A stretch of DNA of 60,516 bases from Zygnema cylindricum (GCA_037447655.1 JBBHKE010003029.1:30001-90516), one strand, 5' to 3'. Shown: positions 10,785-21,928, counted from the first letter of the stretch. The notes: a model not told the origin generated them from the letters alone. Translations and numbers: made by a program.

Positions 10785-11782
10785 GGGCACTCTCCCATGT
10801 GCTAGAGTTACAGTTATTTTGTGTCGTTTTCCTCTATAGCTTGGAAAAAAAGAGAAAATCCGCAGCCGTACCAAAAAATTGAAATTACCACCGTACAAGT
10901 TACGTTACCTTAAAATGTTATATGTATTGCAATTTGTCATATAGCGCGATGAAGTTTGTCGTCAAGTGCGTTTCGGCCCACTTTGGCGTTTTTCCAGCTC
11001 ATCTTCAAACGTTATGTAAAATCACCTCGTGATATGATTTCAAATAGAGTTTCACGCGGTGAATGAATGGGCAAATGTTGTCACACGTGTCGGAAGGTTT
11101 TGACAATTTTTGTGCGCGGAGTACAAAAAAAAATCCATTGCACGTTTACAGCCCGTGCGTGACTTTTTTCGTTCGTTTTTTTCCATAGAGGGGCGTGGAG
11201 GGGTCTCTACCAACGGACGCCATTTCGCAAAAGCGAAGTCTGTGAAAGCCCCTCTCTCTCTCTCCCCTCTCCCACTACCGCGTCATCTCACAATTCTTGC
11301 AATGAAAAATGTCAATAATGATATCAAATGAAAGATCTCTAAAAACAATTTCTATTTACTATCTTTAGGAGTATTTTGATGGCAAGTAGAGTGAGAAAGG
11401 AAAAAAAAACACAATCGAGAAACCATAGCGGAAAGTTTAATAATTTTGACGTCGCCGCTGTCATAGTTGAGCGTGACGTCATCATGTCACAAACCCTAAA
11501 CATCTGCAATGCTTCCACGTCGACAATGTGGTGTACACAAATTACGAAGTGACAGAAACTGTACAGCGTGAGGGTGGACGTATGAAATTGAAGCCGAGTG
11601 GAAGTTTCGCAACATTTTGTGTACCGTTTATCTATCACATGTTTCATACATGTCTACTCTTGTCACGTTTTAAGGTAACAAGTTATTTGCGCTTGCATCG
11701 GAATGCTCTGAAAGTAGTACGGAGAATCTTCGCTAGAAACAAAGCTACAAGATTAAAGTTTCGGTGACATGGGAAAGTGCCC
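10785..11782. mobile_element. PIF/Harbinger-like non-autonomous element (998 bp)
   Basis: The ends gggcactctcccatgt and acatgggaaagtgccc are inverted copies with one mismatch, flanked by TAA at 10782-10784 and 11783-11785. The interior carries the cgtcatcttcaaac-like block and the gaggggtctc ... ccatttcgcaaaagcga block shared with the relic at 4035-4385. The left termini resemble those of the 7568-8344 element. Open frames inside are short and unrecognised. Confidence 0.85.
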
Positions 11783-12600
11783 TAAAAACGGTGAAAATCC
11801 ATCACCGAGAAACAGGAGTAAAACAACGCACTAAAATACACAACAGAGAAACATTATTAAAAAAAAGTATTGTACTAAAATGCACAGCTTGGTTCGTTAA
11901 CTTTCCCCAAAAAAAAAATATTTGTGAAAAAATCATCCGAGTCATTCTGTAGTATTTATGACTCACCTTTGACGTACACGTGGCATCGTTACGTAAGAGA
12001 AGATTTCCCGTAGAACATAGTGGAATCTATTCCACTGTCGGGACGTCAACATTAAGGATTTGCTTGGCAAGGGTGAAGTTCCATGGGACGCAAAATGAGG
12101 TTGTTACATAAATCGGGACCTCTTCGTACTATGTCGTATTTCTTATTTTGTTTTTATCCGTGAACAACATTGTAGAAGTAGGTTAGGGTGAACTTCCAAA
12201 AAGTGGGGTACATCGAGTATCGTTATTTTTGTAAACGTTTTTTTCGCTTGTTTAAAGATTTCTTCTCCGTGTGCAATTCTCAAAAGGAAACCGCCAATTG
12301 GAAAAATGAGAATCTTGCCTTTTAATCTCGACAGTCAGATGAACAGTCCAATAAGTGTGCACTGTGCAGAGAGAAAGGATGTTTTAAACGCACGGTGTAG
12401 ATTATTGGAAGTTGGTACGTTCTCGTACTTTTCGTACTATACTTTTTTCTCCGACTAACATTTTTACTGAGAATCGATCAAGATTCGTCAAGCGTCAAGG
12501 AATAAACGTCGACCGTTCGTTTGCTTTAGCATCCGCGAAGCAATCGCGCCACCTAGCGAGTATGACCGCCATTCTCAAGGAAGACGACAACTATAGTACA
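11783..12600. other. Intergenic with a degenerate small TIR element (about 12195-12410)
   Basis: Within this stretch, gggtacatcgagtatcgtta and a right part with taaacgcacggtgtag resemble the ends of the small elements at 12601-12823, with a matching ccgccaattgg...gagaatc core. It is too decayed to fix its ends. The rest shows nothing I can name. Confidence 0.4.
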
Positions 12601-12823
12601 GTACACCGTGTATCGCTATTAGTTTTAACAATTAGTTCGCCACTTAAAACATTTTTTCTCCGTACACACATGTCGTATTGTGGATATGAGGGTCGCGATT
12701 GAAAGGCAATGTTCTCAGCTTCCGATTGGCGGTCTCAAATTGAGAATCGGACAAGTATGTACGGAGAAATAATATTAAAAGTGGTTGAAAAAACATTAAC
12801 GCTAACAGAGATTCAAGGTGTAC
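12601..12823. mobile_element. Small TIR element, family E, copy 1 (223 bp)
   Basis: The left end gtacaccgtgtatcgctatt agttttaac is answered by gttaatg-type sequence in reverse at the right end (cattaacgctaacagagatt caaggtgtac). The core contains tccgattggcggtctc followed by gagaatcgg. The same ends and core recur at about 12855-13385 and 19936-20161, and as relics near 12.2 and 28.3 kb. It is non-coding. The superfamily is not determined; a TA duplication is possible because the ends start TAC. Confidence 0.75.
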
Positions 12824-12854
12824 TATACTTTACAGTATGGGTATCGAACAAGCC

Positions 12855-13385
12855 CCCATAGTGTATCGCTATTAGTGTCAATGTTTCTTCGCCAGTTAAA
12901 ACATATTTTCTCCGATTGGCTGTCTCTAACTGAAAATCGTGGTGTTGGGTATCGAAGACCTATCGTCGATATTCGATATATATCGACTTTTAGGTACCCA
13001 ATAATCGATATATCGAGACCATGTACAGAGAAGCAAAATATCCGGATATTTTTTTTTCCAAAAAGCCCCCCTCCCCCCTTAGCGAGCGCTCGGGGGGGGG
13101 GGGGTTACGATTTTGCGTACGGTTTACCGTACTTTCACTGTACGGTAAATGTACGGTACCTGTACGGACACCCTTTTTTTGCGATACATATCGCGATAAT
13201 CTATGTTGGTCGCGGTACGATATATTGAGAACTTTGCTCGATCGATTTTTGATATATCGAATATCGAAATTATCGCGATATGAAACTATCCGATACCCAA
13301 CACTAGAAAATTGGACATATGTGTACGGATAAAAGATGTTTTATGTGGTGTAAAAAATATTATCGTTAATACACACGGTGTACTG
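12855..13385. mobile_element. Family E element, copy 2, split by a hAT-type MITE
   Basis: The left end (atagtgtatcgctattagtg) and core (tccgattggctgtctctaac) match copy 1. The core is interrupted at 12940 and resumes at 13306 with gaaaattggacatatgtgta cgg, which aligns to copy 1's gagaatcggacaagtatgta cgg. The right end is tatcgttaatacacacggtg tac. Copies 1 and 2 stand in direct orientation about 30 bp apart. Confidence 0.75.
12940..13305. mobile_element. hAT-type MITE nested in a family E element (366 bp)
   Basis: The termini tggtgttgggtatcg and cgatacccaacacta are inverted with one mismatch. They are flanked by the 8-bp duplication gaaaatcg / gaaaattg (12932-12939, 13306-13313; one mismatch). 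The interior is rich in cgatat and contains a G run near 13092. TAGTGTTGGG-type ends with 8-bp duplications are typical of hAT elements. A second family member is at 21937-22396. Confidence 0.85.
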
Positions 13386-13927
13386 TACACCGCCAATCGT
13401 TATTAGCGTTGTGTACACTAATTCCGTCCCGCTTTTTTTTTTTAATCTCCATTAGTGTAGTTCATTTCTATTTTTTTCTTTATTCTATTTAGGGTTATTT
13501 TCAGTACGTTGTCTCTTAAATAGAGTGGTGTACGGTCAGTGTCAGACCGTACATAAATGTACCTTTTTAAGTTAAAAAGTACAATAAATTAGTCTTAGTA
13601 ACCGCGGACGCATGAGAATGTGCGTTCTAAAAAGGAAAAAAAACCAGGTCGTTAAATATCACGTTCGCACATATTCGTCCGACAGCCGCGTTTCGACCGT
13701 GTGAATGTACGATTTGTGTACGATTTGTCAGATTTAGTACGGAGACCTATATTAGTGTAAGCATGTTTGCGACCGACATTTTTTTTTTCAAAGATCCAAA
13801 TTACCATAATCAAACATTTAGAATGTATGATTTTTTTCAAAATTTCCAAATTCTTAAATAGCGTACACCACTGTAATTGGCTGTATACGCTAAAGAAACC
13901 TATACGCTAATAACGATTGGCGGTGTA
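13386..13927. mobile_element. TIR element, family F (542 bp)
   Basis: Perfect 23-bp inverted ends: tacaccgccaatcgttatta gcg at 13386-13408 and its exact reverse complement at 13905-13927. The ends resemble family E (tacaccg...atcg.tattag), but the interior differs. Part of the interior (cagaccgtacataaatgtac ctttttaagtt, cgttcgcaca) recurs diverged at about 59268-59640. It abuts the right end of family E copy 2. Confidence 0.75.
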
Positions 13928-14400
13928 AAGTTTCAGGAAAGATAAGTGGGACGACGGAAGCCAATGAATCTTGTACACGCCGAAGAGACCATGTGACTTG
14001 TGAGGTGGATGCGAATCTACCAAAATCCACCAGAAAGTCTTTACCGGAGGATATCCTGTTACGCTCCTTGTCTTCCTTTGTCCTTCGTGATTTGCAGCAC
14101 TTTTTTTATCTTGCTTTCAGGTTGTTTGAAAATTTTCGTTCGTACAATGTGACAGAACGTTTGTACAAATATTACATTGAAACGGTGCCCTAGAATTTTT
14201 TTTGACGATTTTCAATCTTTGAACACAGGCCGACGTGGTAATCTGCTATATCAACGGAAGTGTTACTGTCACAGGTCTTTCTAAAATACGACAAAATAAG
14301 TACATTGATTTTGTAATTTTCGGACACAAAATACACAGTGACAATTAAAAATTACATTCGTATCTATTTAACGAAAAGAAGCTGATTTTTTTTCCAAAAT
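13928..14400. other. No gene confidently seen
   Basis: A 66-residue frame at 13993-14193 (+) contains KSLPEDILLRSLSSFVLRDL, faintly like the start of an F-box. It ends without a domain and is not followed by another exon. Treated as chance. Confidence 0.35.
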
Positions 14401-14555
14401 CGCGATGGTAAGACCACCAAAGTACAAAACATGATTGTAACTAAAAAGAGTTGGATGACCATCAAAGGTAAAAAGACCATATTTCTAAGACTAAAAGCAG
14501 CCTAAAAGAACGAAGAAGGTACAACAAAAACCAAACCGTACAAACACCACTGTGA
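14401..14555 (-). repeat. Dispersed repeat, copy 2 (inverted relative to 2.2 kb)
   Basis: Reverse complement of the 2205-2362 repeat, with matching blocks gatgaccatcaaaggtaaaa, aaagtacaaaacat and gtacaacaaaaaccaaac. Non-coding. Confidence 0.7.
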
Positions 14556-14677
14556 CACTACAGTACTGTACTGGACTGTAGAAATCTGTATCGCCAGCTG
14601 TGACCGATCCCACAAAATTTTAGGTGACAAATTTTTTGCGTTCGAAATTTTTTGTTGCCAAAAAACAGAAAAGTTAT

Positions 14678-14748
14678 AGCAGCCACGTGGAAATCTTAAG
14701 ATACGTCACACTTTGCAACTCTGATTTTTCAGGCTCCACGTGGCTGCT
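14678..14748. promoter_or_regulatory. 14-bp inverted repeat holding two G-boxes, upstream of the MSL gene
   Basis: agcagccacgtgga at 14678-14691 and its exact reverse complement tccacgtggctgct at 14735-14748 flank a 43-bp spacer. Each arm contains CACGTG, the core bound by plant bZIP/bHLH factors. It lies about 390 bp before the proposed MSL start codon. It may be a promoter element or simply the ends of a small inverted-repeat element; the sequence does not decide. Confidence 0.45.
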
Positions 14749-15065
14749 GTACCTGTGAAAACTGGCAAATATTTTTCTTAAAGGTGTCAAGGTGGTCAGC
14801 AACATACGAATTGACTTTTTTCATATGTACGATAATTACGGACGTCATTTGCCGTACGCTCTGAAAATCTGTGCTACAAACATTTCCGTTGATACAGCAG
14901 GACTTATCCCCTTTGACACAGTTTTTCCCTGTACGACAGCATAACATATTGCAATCACCATGAGAATTTGCCCTTCAAAATATAAAACTTCCTTTCTATA
15001 GAAGCGAAGAAACGAACGGGAGGACTTGGAAGGACTCGAACACGAGGTAGGGCGACAATTTTTGG

Positions 15066-15074
15066 GAGAGTGAA

Positions 15075-15105
<31 letters not shown>

Positions 15106-15113
15106 GAAAGAGA
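15066..15113 (+). promoter_or_regulatory. (GA)n tract, probable 5' UTR of the MSL gene
   Basis: A run of gagagaga with a few interruptions ends about 25 bp before the ATG at 15138. GA/CT microsatellites are common in plant 5' UTRs and core promoters. Position and sequence support this role, but the transcription start is not visible. Confidence 0.55.
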
Positions 15114-15137
15114 TAACAACTTAAACTGTGTACGGCC

Positions 15138-18100
15138 ATGGCGTGCCTGGCGAATTTTTCTCTCTCAGATAGCATTGCGGCCATGGCTGCCAAAAAGTGC
15201 AAAGCAGCCGGAAAACCTGTGATACAAATGGTTCTCATGGCTGGCGGACACCAACAATTAGATATGGTAGGGTGATTCTTTTCAAAAAAATTAAGAGTAT
15301 ACGTATCATTTTCTGCCATATTCCATTGGTTTTTTTGTGTTATTTCGTGACACACTGAGTGCATTCATTTATACAAAACCTTTGGAATTTAAGGAGCATT
15401 GCTAGTCTCTGGGGACACTACTATGTGTTTCACTTGTCTTGTTTTTGTAACATGAATAATTTTGGTTACATTTCATAATTCATTTGGTTACATTGTTTCA
15501 AATGAATAATTTTGATTAATTCTTTTGGTTGCAGTGTTTGTCCTCGAATTTCTTAGTTTTTAGGAATTTTTGCACCACCATGTTCTTGTACTCTTGCTGC
15601 TGTGGTTTTGTACTATGTCTTGATCCTTTTTTTTTGCAATTCGCTAACTTAAACCTAAATCCGTATTGCAAGTTATATATCTGTCCGTATTTCAGCCCTC
15701 AAGTAATGCTTGCAAGACAGCTTTCCTCCAATTTTGCTCTTTCTTGTGCTTTGTTTTGTTTTGCGTTGCTTTTTTTATTTGTGTGAATACAAACAAAACA
15801 AGTTCAGCTTGTGTTAAACAATTTCGGCAGGGATCCAATAAGACTTACGCTCTTATCCGGGGTTCTCCTCACATCGTTGTTTGAAGTTAACAGTACTGTT
15901 GGCCTGAGTCTTCACTGTGTTCTAAATCTGGCTTTGCAGAGCTCTTCTTTCTTCAACCCCTTTTCTGGACTCTGTCTTCAAGGCAAGTCAAGACATATTT
16001 CTCCACACAGAAGGACCAATCGGCAGCTTCGAGTGCGCGCTGACGTACCATCATTGCACACAGCAAATTCTACAGGTTCAGCTATAGCTGAAACTGTAGC
16101 TGGAGCTGGAGCTGGAGCTATAGCTGGAGCCGTGAGGGAATCTCATCTCAAGCCACTGGGTGATGATGTTTTGGATGCCATAAGCCGCTGGATTTGGCAT
16201 AAGATTTGCCCTACCTGCAATTCACAATCTGATTGGCTGGCATGGCTTCCATCGAAAATCCACACCAAACTGCATAACAGTGAGGTCATGGTGAGTACTT
16301 TAGCATTCTTTCGAGTTCTGTTTTTTCTATTTAGCCAGACGTTCTTTATTTTTCTTTGCAAAACTGCGTACTGTTGGAAATGGCTTCTTAAAAGGATTTT
16401 AAAAGGATTTTTTGCACGCACATTTCCTTTTATATTTGAGATGATAGCACAATCAGAAAACATGCAGCTTTTTTTTGTTCTTTTTCTATTGTAACCAGAG
16501 TCTGAACTCGGGTGTGCCTTATGACATGTTGACGTGTCATGTTGAGCTCTAAGACCTGTTAAGGTCTAAAGACATGTGAAGCTCTAAAACATGTTTAAGC
16601 TCTAAAACATGTTAAGCTCTAAGTTAAGCTCTAAAGACATGTTAAGGTCTTAGACATGTTAAGCTCTGTTTGCATCCCTGTGATCACTTGCAGGCTGTGC
16701 TGTTTGTTCGCGAACTTCTGGTGGCAGCTATTGTTGTATCGGTCGTAAAGAATATGGATAATATCTGTCGGAAATTGAATTGGTGAGTGGACAAAACCCC
16801 TTTTATTTCAACAGCTGGTTTGGAAGTACAATTTAAGGATTCAACCTTCCGGTTTTGGAAGTGAGTGCATTTTCTTGCTCATTTCAATGGTCAAATCCTG
16901 CTTGATTGTATCAAATGCAAATTCGTGTGGTAGCGATGCTTTCTTGTGTTTCTGCTGATTTTGGGCAGTTTGAGATCATCCTTTTTTTCGTCCCTATCCG
17001 ACAATTCACTGTTTTTCAACAATCGTGTGATTGAAATTTGCAGGATTTGGGGTACTTCTGTGATGCGTGATGATGATGTCACGGATGAGGAGTATGGTGC
17101 GTCAGGCTTCTCCGCTCTTGTTGCTCCCACTCAGTTTGTCATTATCGCAACGACTCTTACACGCTGGTAATTCTGTCTTTCGAGATTCCTGTAACTTATT
17201 CTTTTTTTTTACTCGCTCAGTGATGCATTGCAAGTTCATGGTAATCTTAAACGATGCGGATGAGAGTAGAGTTGCTGTGAGTCTCCAATTTCAGGCAATG
17301 TGTTAGAAAGTTGTGAGGTAGAGAATGGCATTCAAATTAGCATGCTCAAATTCTCTTGTTAGTTTTGACTAAACAATTGAGAAAATGTGCCTCATGGCCA
17401 AGATTGCCTGTCCTTAAAGTCCCTTGTTTAATATTTCTTTCTTCTTTGATCATCAACATTAACGTGTGCCTCACTTTTTTTTTGGCACGGTGTACGGTAG
17501 TACACTGCCCATCGCTATTAGTGTAAAGGAATCAATAGTGTAAATGTGATATTAGAAGGTACTACACTAATTTAGTGTAGGGAAACTTGGCGACTTGGAG
17601 TCCACTCCTTTAAATGGTGTTGTAACACTATTTTGTTATTTTTTGTTGCGCGACCGAATGAGTGTTATTAGCATTAATAGCAATGGGCACTGTAGTGGAC
17701 TTTTTTGATGGAACTCGTTTAATATTATGTGCTCGAAGGAACTTATTTAAGTGCAGGATGTTTGTCACAGGTCACAGGTGGTTCTATATCATGTGTGTCA
17801 TGTGCGGAATGCTTTGCACAGTACTTTTGCGGTTCAAGCACAAATCTTGGCAGTTGTGTTCGCATTGACGTGGTTTTTCATGGGATGGAAAAATCGAGCT
17901 TTGAGAAAGTCAGACCTTTCAAACAAGCTCGACAAAGTGAGCCCATTATCCATCCATATTCAAACATGCTTTTCTTTTTTTCACAAAAGAACACGATTGT
18001 TCACACGTGTGGTTTATTACTGAGGTTGTCGTTTCAGATAGGTAAGTTTGGGCAGGTTGAAGGGAGCGGACTGACAGTCTTTTGTCCCTTATCTGATTCT

Positions 18101-20561
18101 GTTACTTTTCATTTTATCGTTGAAGGTATTTCTAGTGGAGAGCATGCAAATATATGCTACTAACTTTTTGTAGTTTTGTTTGGTGGGTTTCTATTTTGCA
18201 TTCATTACGGAATAATTCCATGGGAAACATTTTATGGAATAATTTCGGGGGAGTTTTCAGACTCGACTAACTGTCATTGATCGTCTAGGTACTGTGACTC
18301 TCGTCAGTTTGGGAAGTTTTATTGTGGCCGAGATCTTAGGAATTCCTCTCAAATCAATCAGTGCCTTCGGGGGCATCACAGGTAACAACTTTTTTCCAAT
18401 GTGATTTTCGCGTGTGATAAAAAGGTTTTGGCAACTCAGTGCTCTCATTTGATTTTGAATTACAGAAAGGTTGGAGAAAAAGCCCATGAGGGCCTGGAAA
18501 CTTGAGTCCGAAATACAATACAAGCTCATAGGCAAACCAATTTATGAGTAGAAAAGATTCTGTTTAATAGAGGAATTTGGCTGTTAGTGTTTGGAGCATA
18601 GTTCACATGTGTGAAAACAAGTGGAAACGTTATGTGGTCAACTCGTTCTATAAGCGTATTATGCCGTATAATACGCCTATGGTATGGAGCGACCACATAT
18701 AGCGTCAATTGTTTTTGCCCATTTGAACCATAGTTTGAAGGATTTTTTGTCCTCTTGTCACTGAATTGGAGATGGTGGAGGTTGGGGCAGGTCTAGCTGT
18801 TGGTCTAGCCTCAAAGGAGGTAGTGACTAACTTTTTTGGAGGAATGGTACTGTGGCTTTCACAGCCATTCGCTATTGGAGACGGAATAAAGGTGTTTTTT
18901 TTTTACATGTTTTTCTTCCTGTTTCTCAAGCTGACAACGCTATCCATTGAGGCTCTCTTCTTTTTTCATTTTTTTTTTGTTTAGTGTCTGCGGGTTGGGT
19001 CAGGGTTTCTTGAGTTGACGCCGAAGGTGGAATGAATTGGGTCTTGGATCACAGGCGAAGGAATTTTCTGGCGTTGTTCAAGACATCGGATTTTTTCAGA
19101 CAAAATTGATTGGATTTGACAAAATGGAGATCACTGTCCCCAACCATGTCTTCACCAACATGGTGAGAAATGGAGAGTGGTATTTGTGAAAAAAAGATGT
19201 ATATGTAACTGAGAACAAGATGTTTTTGTAACTGAGATTACTATTTAGTGAGAACTATTGCATTGGGTTTGTGCAGTTGCTAAGGATTCAAGTTCATGAT
19301 CGATGGACAGAATCAGATTCTGTTTGTATTTTTTGAGAGAAGTTGGAATAAATGCAGCAAAAAATGGAATACATTTTCATCCGTAGCCAGACTTGTAATG
19401 GTTAATCTATTCTCAAGAAACAGTATTTTTTACTCTGAAATCGACTGGGGACTTGAATGCTAAAGAACAGTGGTTTTGCCTCAGCCTAAAAACTGAAATT
19501 TTGAAATTTGGTACTTTCTGTTTTATGATTGTTGTCAGGTGATTACCAATCTGTCACGTGCCACACATCGTAATATGAATGCCTCGTTTGAGCTTCGTAT
19601 TGAGGATATGTTTCGTGTGGATGCGATTACAAAGAAAATTACAAAGTTACTTGGTGAACATCCTGCTTTGGTGGGCCACCCTGTATGCTACTTATAGTCC
19701 ATCGGTAATTCTAGTCTCTTCATCGAGCTTTCCGGCACAACCAAATCAATGGTATTTCTACCGTTATCCCACTCAATGACCTTTTCCTTTTTTTTATCTT
19801 CATTTTTTTCACCCTCGAAGGGCACACAGTGTTTGAAAGCGTCTTTATGAAAATGGAATGCAAAGAAAGATGTTCTTTAATATTCTCAGTTGTTTTTATT
19901 GGTTTTGTGGAAGCCTAGTATTTTCACAGAATCAAGTACACCTTGTATCGTTATTAGTGTTAATGTTCTTTCACAGCCTTTAAAACTCGTTTTTCTTCGT
20001 ATCTGCTCGTCAAATTATTAATCCGACGGTTACGATGGAAAGTCGAAATTCTTGCCTTCCGATTGGCGGTCTCCAAATGAAAATCAGACCAGTGTGCACA
20101 GAGAAAATTTCATTTAAATGTCTGAAAAAACTTAAACGCTGATAGCAATACACGTTGTAGTTTGTAGATTCTGTGTTGTTCTTATCATGGGCATCTTGTA
20201 TTTCTTTTGTTTCTTTCTCACTGTGTTGTGAAGCTCTTTTGAATGTTCAGTTCATTTTTTTCTGATCCTACCTGACCCCTTCTTGATCTTTTTTTATTTT
20301 ATCTGTTCTTTCTTGTTTTTTTTTTGTTTCTGTTGGGCGAAACAGTCGTCAGGCAAATTCTACGCAGCTCAGCAAGAGATACTGGTAAATGCTGCTAAGA
20401 TTATTATTGATGAAGGTGCCTGTTTTGGAACAAACGGATACTTTCCACCCGTAGAAGTCCCGAAAATGTTGTTCAAAGACGAAAATGGGAACAGGAACGG
20501 AAACAGAAACGAACGATCCGTGCCGTTAGTAGAGCTCCAGACTGTACCAGCACCAACTTGA
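15138..20561 (+). CDS. MscS-like mechanosensitive channel (MSL1-like), organellar, ten exons, one in-frame TAG
   Basis: Tension-gated ion channel of the MscS family that relieves osmotic stress in plant organelles. Proposed exons: 15138-15266, 15940-16290, 16694-16782, 17044-17166, 17771-17936, 18261-18381, 18791-18891, 19055-19162, 19539-19751, 20346-20561. All introns are GT-AG, all phases fit, and the total is 539 codons including the stop. The start is ATG in ggccatggcg behind a GA-rich leader. Residues 1-90 look like a transit peptide ending in a basic RRTNRQLRVRA. An Ala/Gly run follows. Exons 3-5 hold membrane segments (FVRELLVAAIVVSVV; LAVVFALTWFFM). Exons 6-7 hold the pore helix GGITGLAVGLASKEVVTNFF. 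Exons 7-9 hold the beta domain (QPFAIGDGI, ITVPNHVFTNMVITNLSRAT), and exon 10 has FYAAQQEILVNAAKIIIDEG. Family E-type MITEs sit in introns 4 and 9. Codon 449 is TAG (19695-19697). The N-terminal exon is inferred; exons 3-10 are secure. Confidence 0.88.
16521..16669 (+). repeat. Degenerate tandem repeat in MSL intron 2
   Basis: Repeated units close to aagctctaaaacatgtt, about 17-20 bp, with variants aaggtctaaagacatgtt. It lies wholly inside the intron between exons 2 and 3. Confidence 0.75.
17499..17697. mobile_element. Small TIR element in MSL intron 4
   Basis: The left end agtacactgcccatcgctat tagtgta matches in reverse the right end gcattaatagcaatgggcac tgtagt. The ends share atcgctattagtgt with family E, but the interior is different (a cactaatttagtgtag palindrome near 17565). 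It sits between exons 4 and 5 and leaves both splice sites intact. Confidence 0.65.
19695..19697 (+). other. In-frame TAG codon in MSL exon 9
   Basis: The frame runs GHPVCYL, then TAG, then SIGNSSLFIELSGTTKSM, and continues in phase into the last exon. Homology to the MSL1-type channel continues on both sides (compare the family's CYL at this place and the QQE.L block after it). If translated as a stop, it removes the last 90 residues, the lower part of the cytoplasmic vestibule. A GT...AG segment of 15 nt (19683-19697) would remove it in frame but is far too short for a normal plant intron. Confidence 0.8.
19936..20161. mobile_element. Family E element, copy 3, in MSL intron 9 (about 226 bp)
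   Basis: The left end gtacaccttgtatcgttatt agtgttaatg and right end cttaaacgctgatagcaata cacgttgtag are inverted counterparts. The core ttccgattggcggtctccaa atgaaaatc matches the copies at 12.6 and 12.9 kb in length and order. Confidence 0.75.
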
Positions 20562-21928
20562 GGGGCAAATGAGTGTAAAGAAAGCGCAGAATGTTCTTAG
20601 TATTGGTCCGACTTTACCTTTTTCATATATTATTGTTGGGAAAAAAATGGTCGTCTTCGAGGTCACGAAACTTTATTTGCAAGGAAAGATGGTCGAGCTT
20701 TGGTTCAAGTGCATAACTCAAAAGAACGGTGATTGAGGGATAGTCCATGAAGTCGCCGTTTGGTGGAACTACTTCAATAGAAAGACGAGGAGACAAGACA
20801 AGTGAGAGGCTCGCAAATTGGGAAAAAAAAATGTGTATATTTCGCATTCCCCCCATATATAGGTGGTTTCACAAGGTTAATGTGAAACACGCGCAGTATG
20901 TGACGATGAGGAACAATACTCACGGAGTGAAATGTGTAGCACAACTTGAAAACCTGAAGAAAAAAAAAGAAAAAATGAAAACCTGAATGAAAGGTTTTCT
21001 TTTGTCGCCCAAAATGAAGAATGCCTTTTTGAGCTTTAATTTAGGCAGATATGCTATTTTTTTTTAAAGTCCACTGGGTTGAAGAGAGGGAAGTATTTAT
21101 GTATAGTCTATTATTAAAATACAATGTTTTAAGTTTATAAGTATGGCAACTTAGCCGTAGTTTGATAATAGATAGTCAAGTATTGTAGAGGAACATCTTC
21201 TTATTAAAATGGTTGTGAAAGGATTGATACTATTTTATTTTTTTGTGTATACATCGGTTTTTAGTAGATGTCTATGACCATTGTTTAATTTGGTTTTAAC
21301 AAAAAAATCACAATTAGTGTTTCGTGGCTTCTGGCTTATTGCAACAAATAATGTAAACATGCATTGGGTCAATGGGTGAATGGAAGGGAATGATATGTGG
21401 AGTTTTGCACAGCTGCATCGCTTCTAAAACTTTTGTCATCTTATAATTATTTTTAAATCTAATGGAATACATTTAGTCATTTGAGTTACGTTATTAATCA
21501 AATGGAATATCTGCGAGTTTGCAAGGTAATACTCTGGGCCAAGTACGCTTGACAACCTTCCAATCAGTCTTCCTGCCTTTTATGTGCAGCAAAAATTGTG
21601 CAACAAAAACGTTTACCTTCCATGTACAACGAAAATTCCTGTGGAAAACGGGAATGAGTAATAATATGAGGATGACATACAAGTTAGGACATGGTCTTGA
21701 AGTCGCTCCAATCAAAGAGTATTTCCATTGAAAATATATGGTTGCAGTAGGATTATTCCACTTCTCAAAATCTTCAACTTTTGAAAAGTGCGGTAGGGAC
21801 CCGTCCCCTAGTTCCCGGGCAATAGTCGTTTCGTTTTGCGACCCCGGCCTCGCACTACTATTTGTACACCCTCTTGTGCAATAAATGTCCTTTTCCGTAT
21901 TATTCGTACAATCCCATTCTACCGTACA
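20562..21928. other. Spacer after the MSL gene, no gene recognised
   Basis: Includes the probable MSL 3' UTR at 20562 onward. A minus-strand frame of 162 codons (21494-21982) has no recognisable domain and runs into the hAT-type MITE, so it is not supported. Otherwise AT-rich with no further signals. Confidence 0.45.

Noticed and set aside
13993-14193. F-box-like start KSLPEDILLRSLSS
   Set aside because: Only about 20 residues resemble an F-box, there is no continuation or splice partner, and it lies between repeats.
14996-15364. 122-codon minus-strand frame over the MSL leader
   Set aside because: It translates the GA-rich leader as a Leu/Ser repeat and has no domain. The + strand start, donor site and transit peptide explain the region better.
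15529-15884. Hydrophobic frames between MSL exons 1 and 2
   Set aside because: T-rich intron sequence. The acceptor at 15939 joins the transit peptide in phase, and these frames lead to stops or wrong phases.
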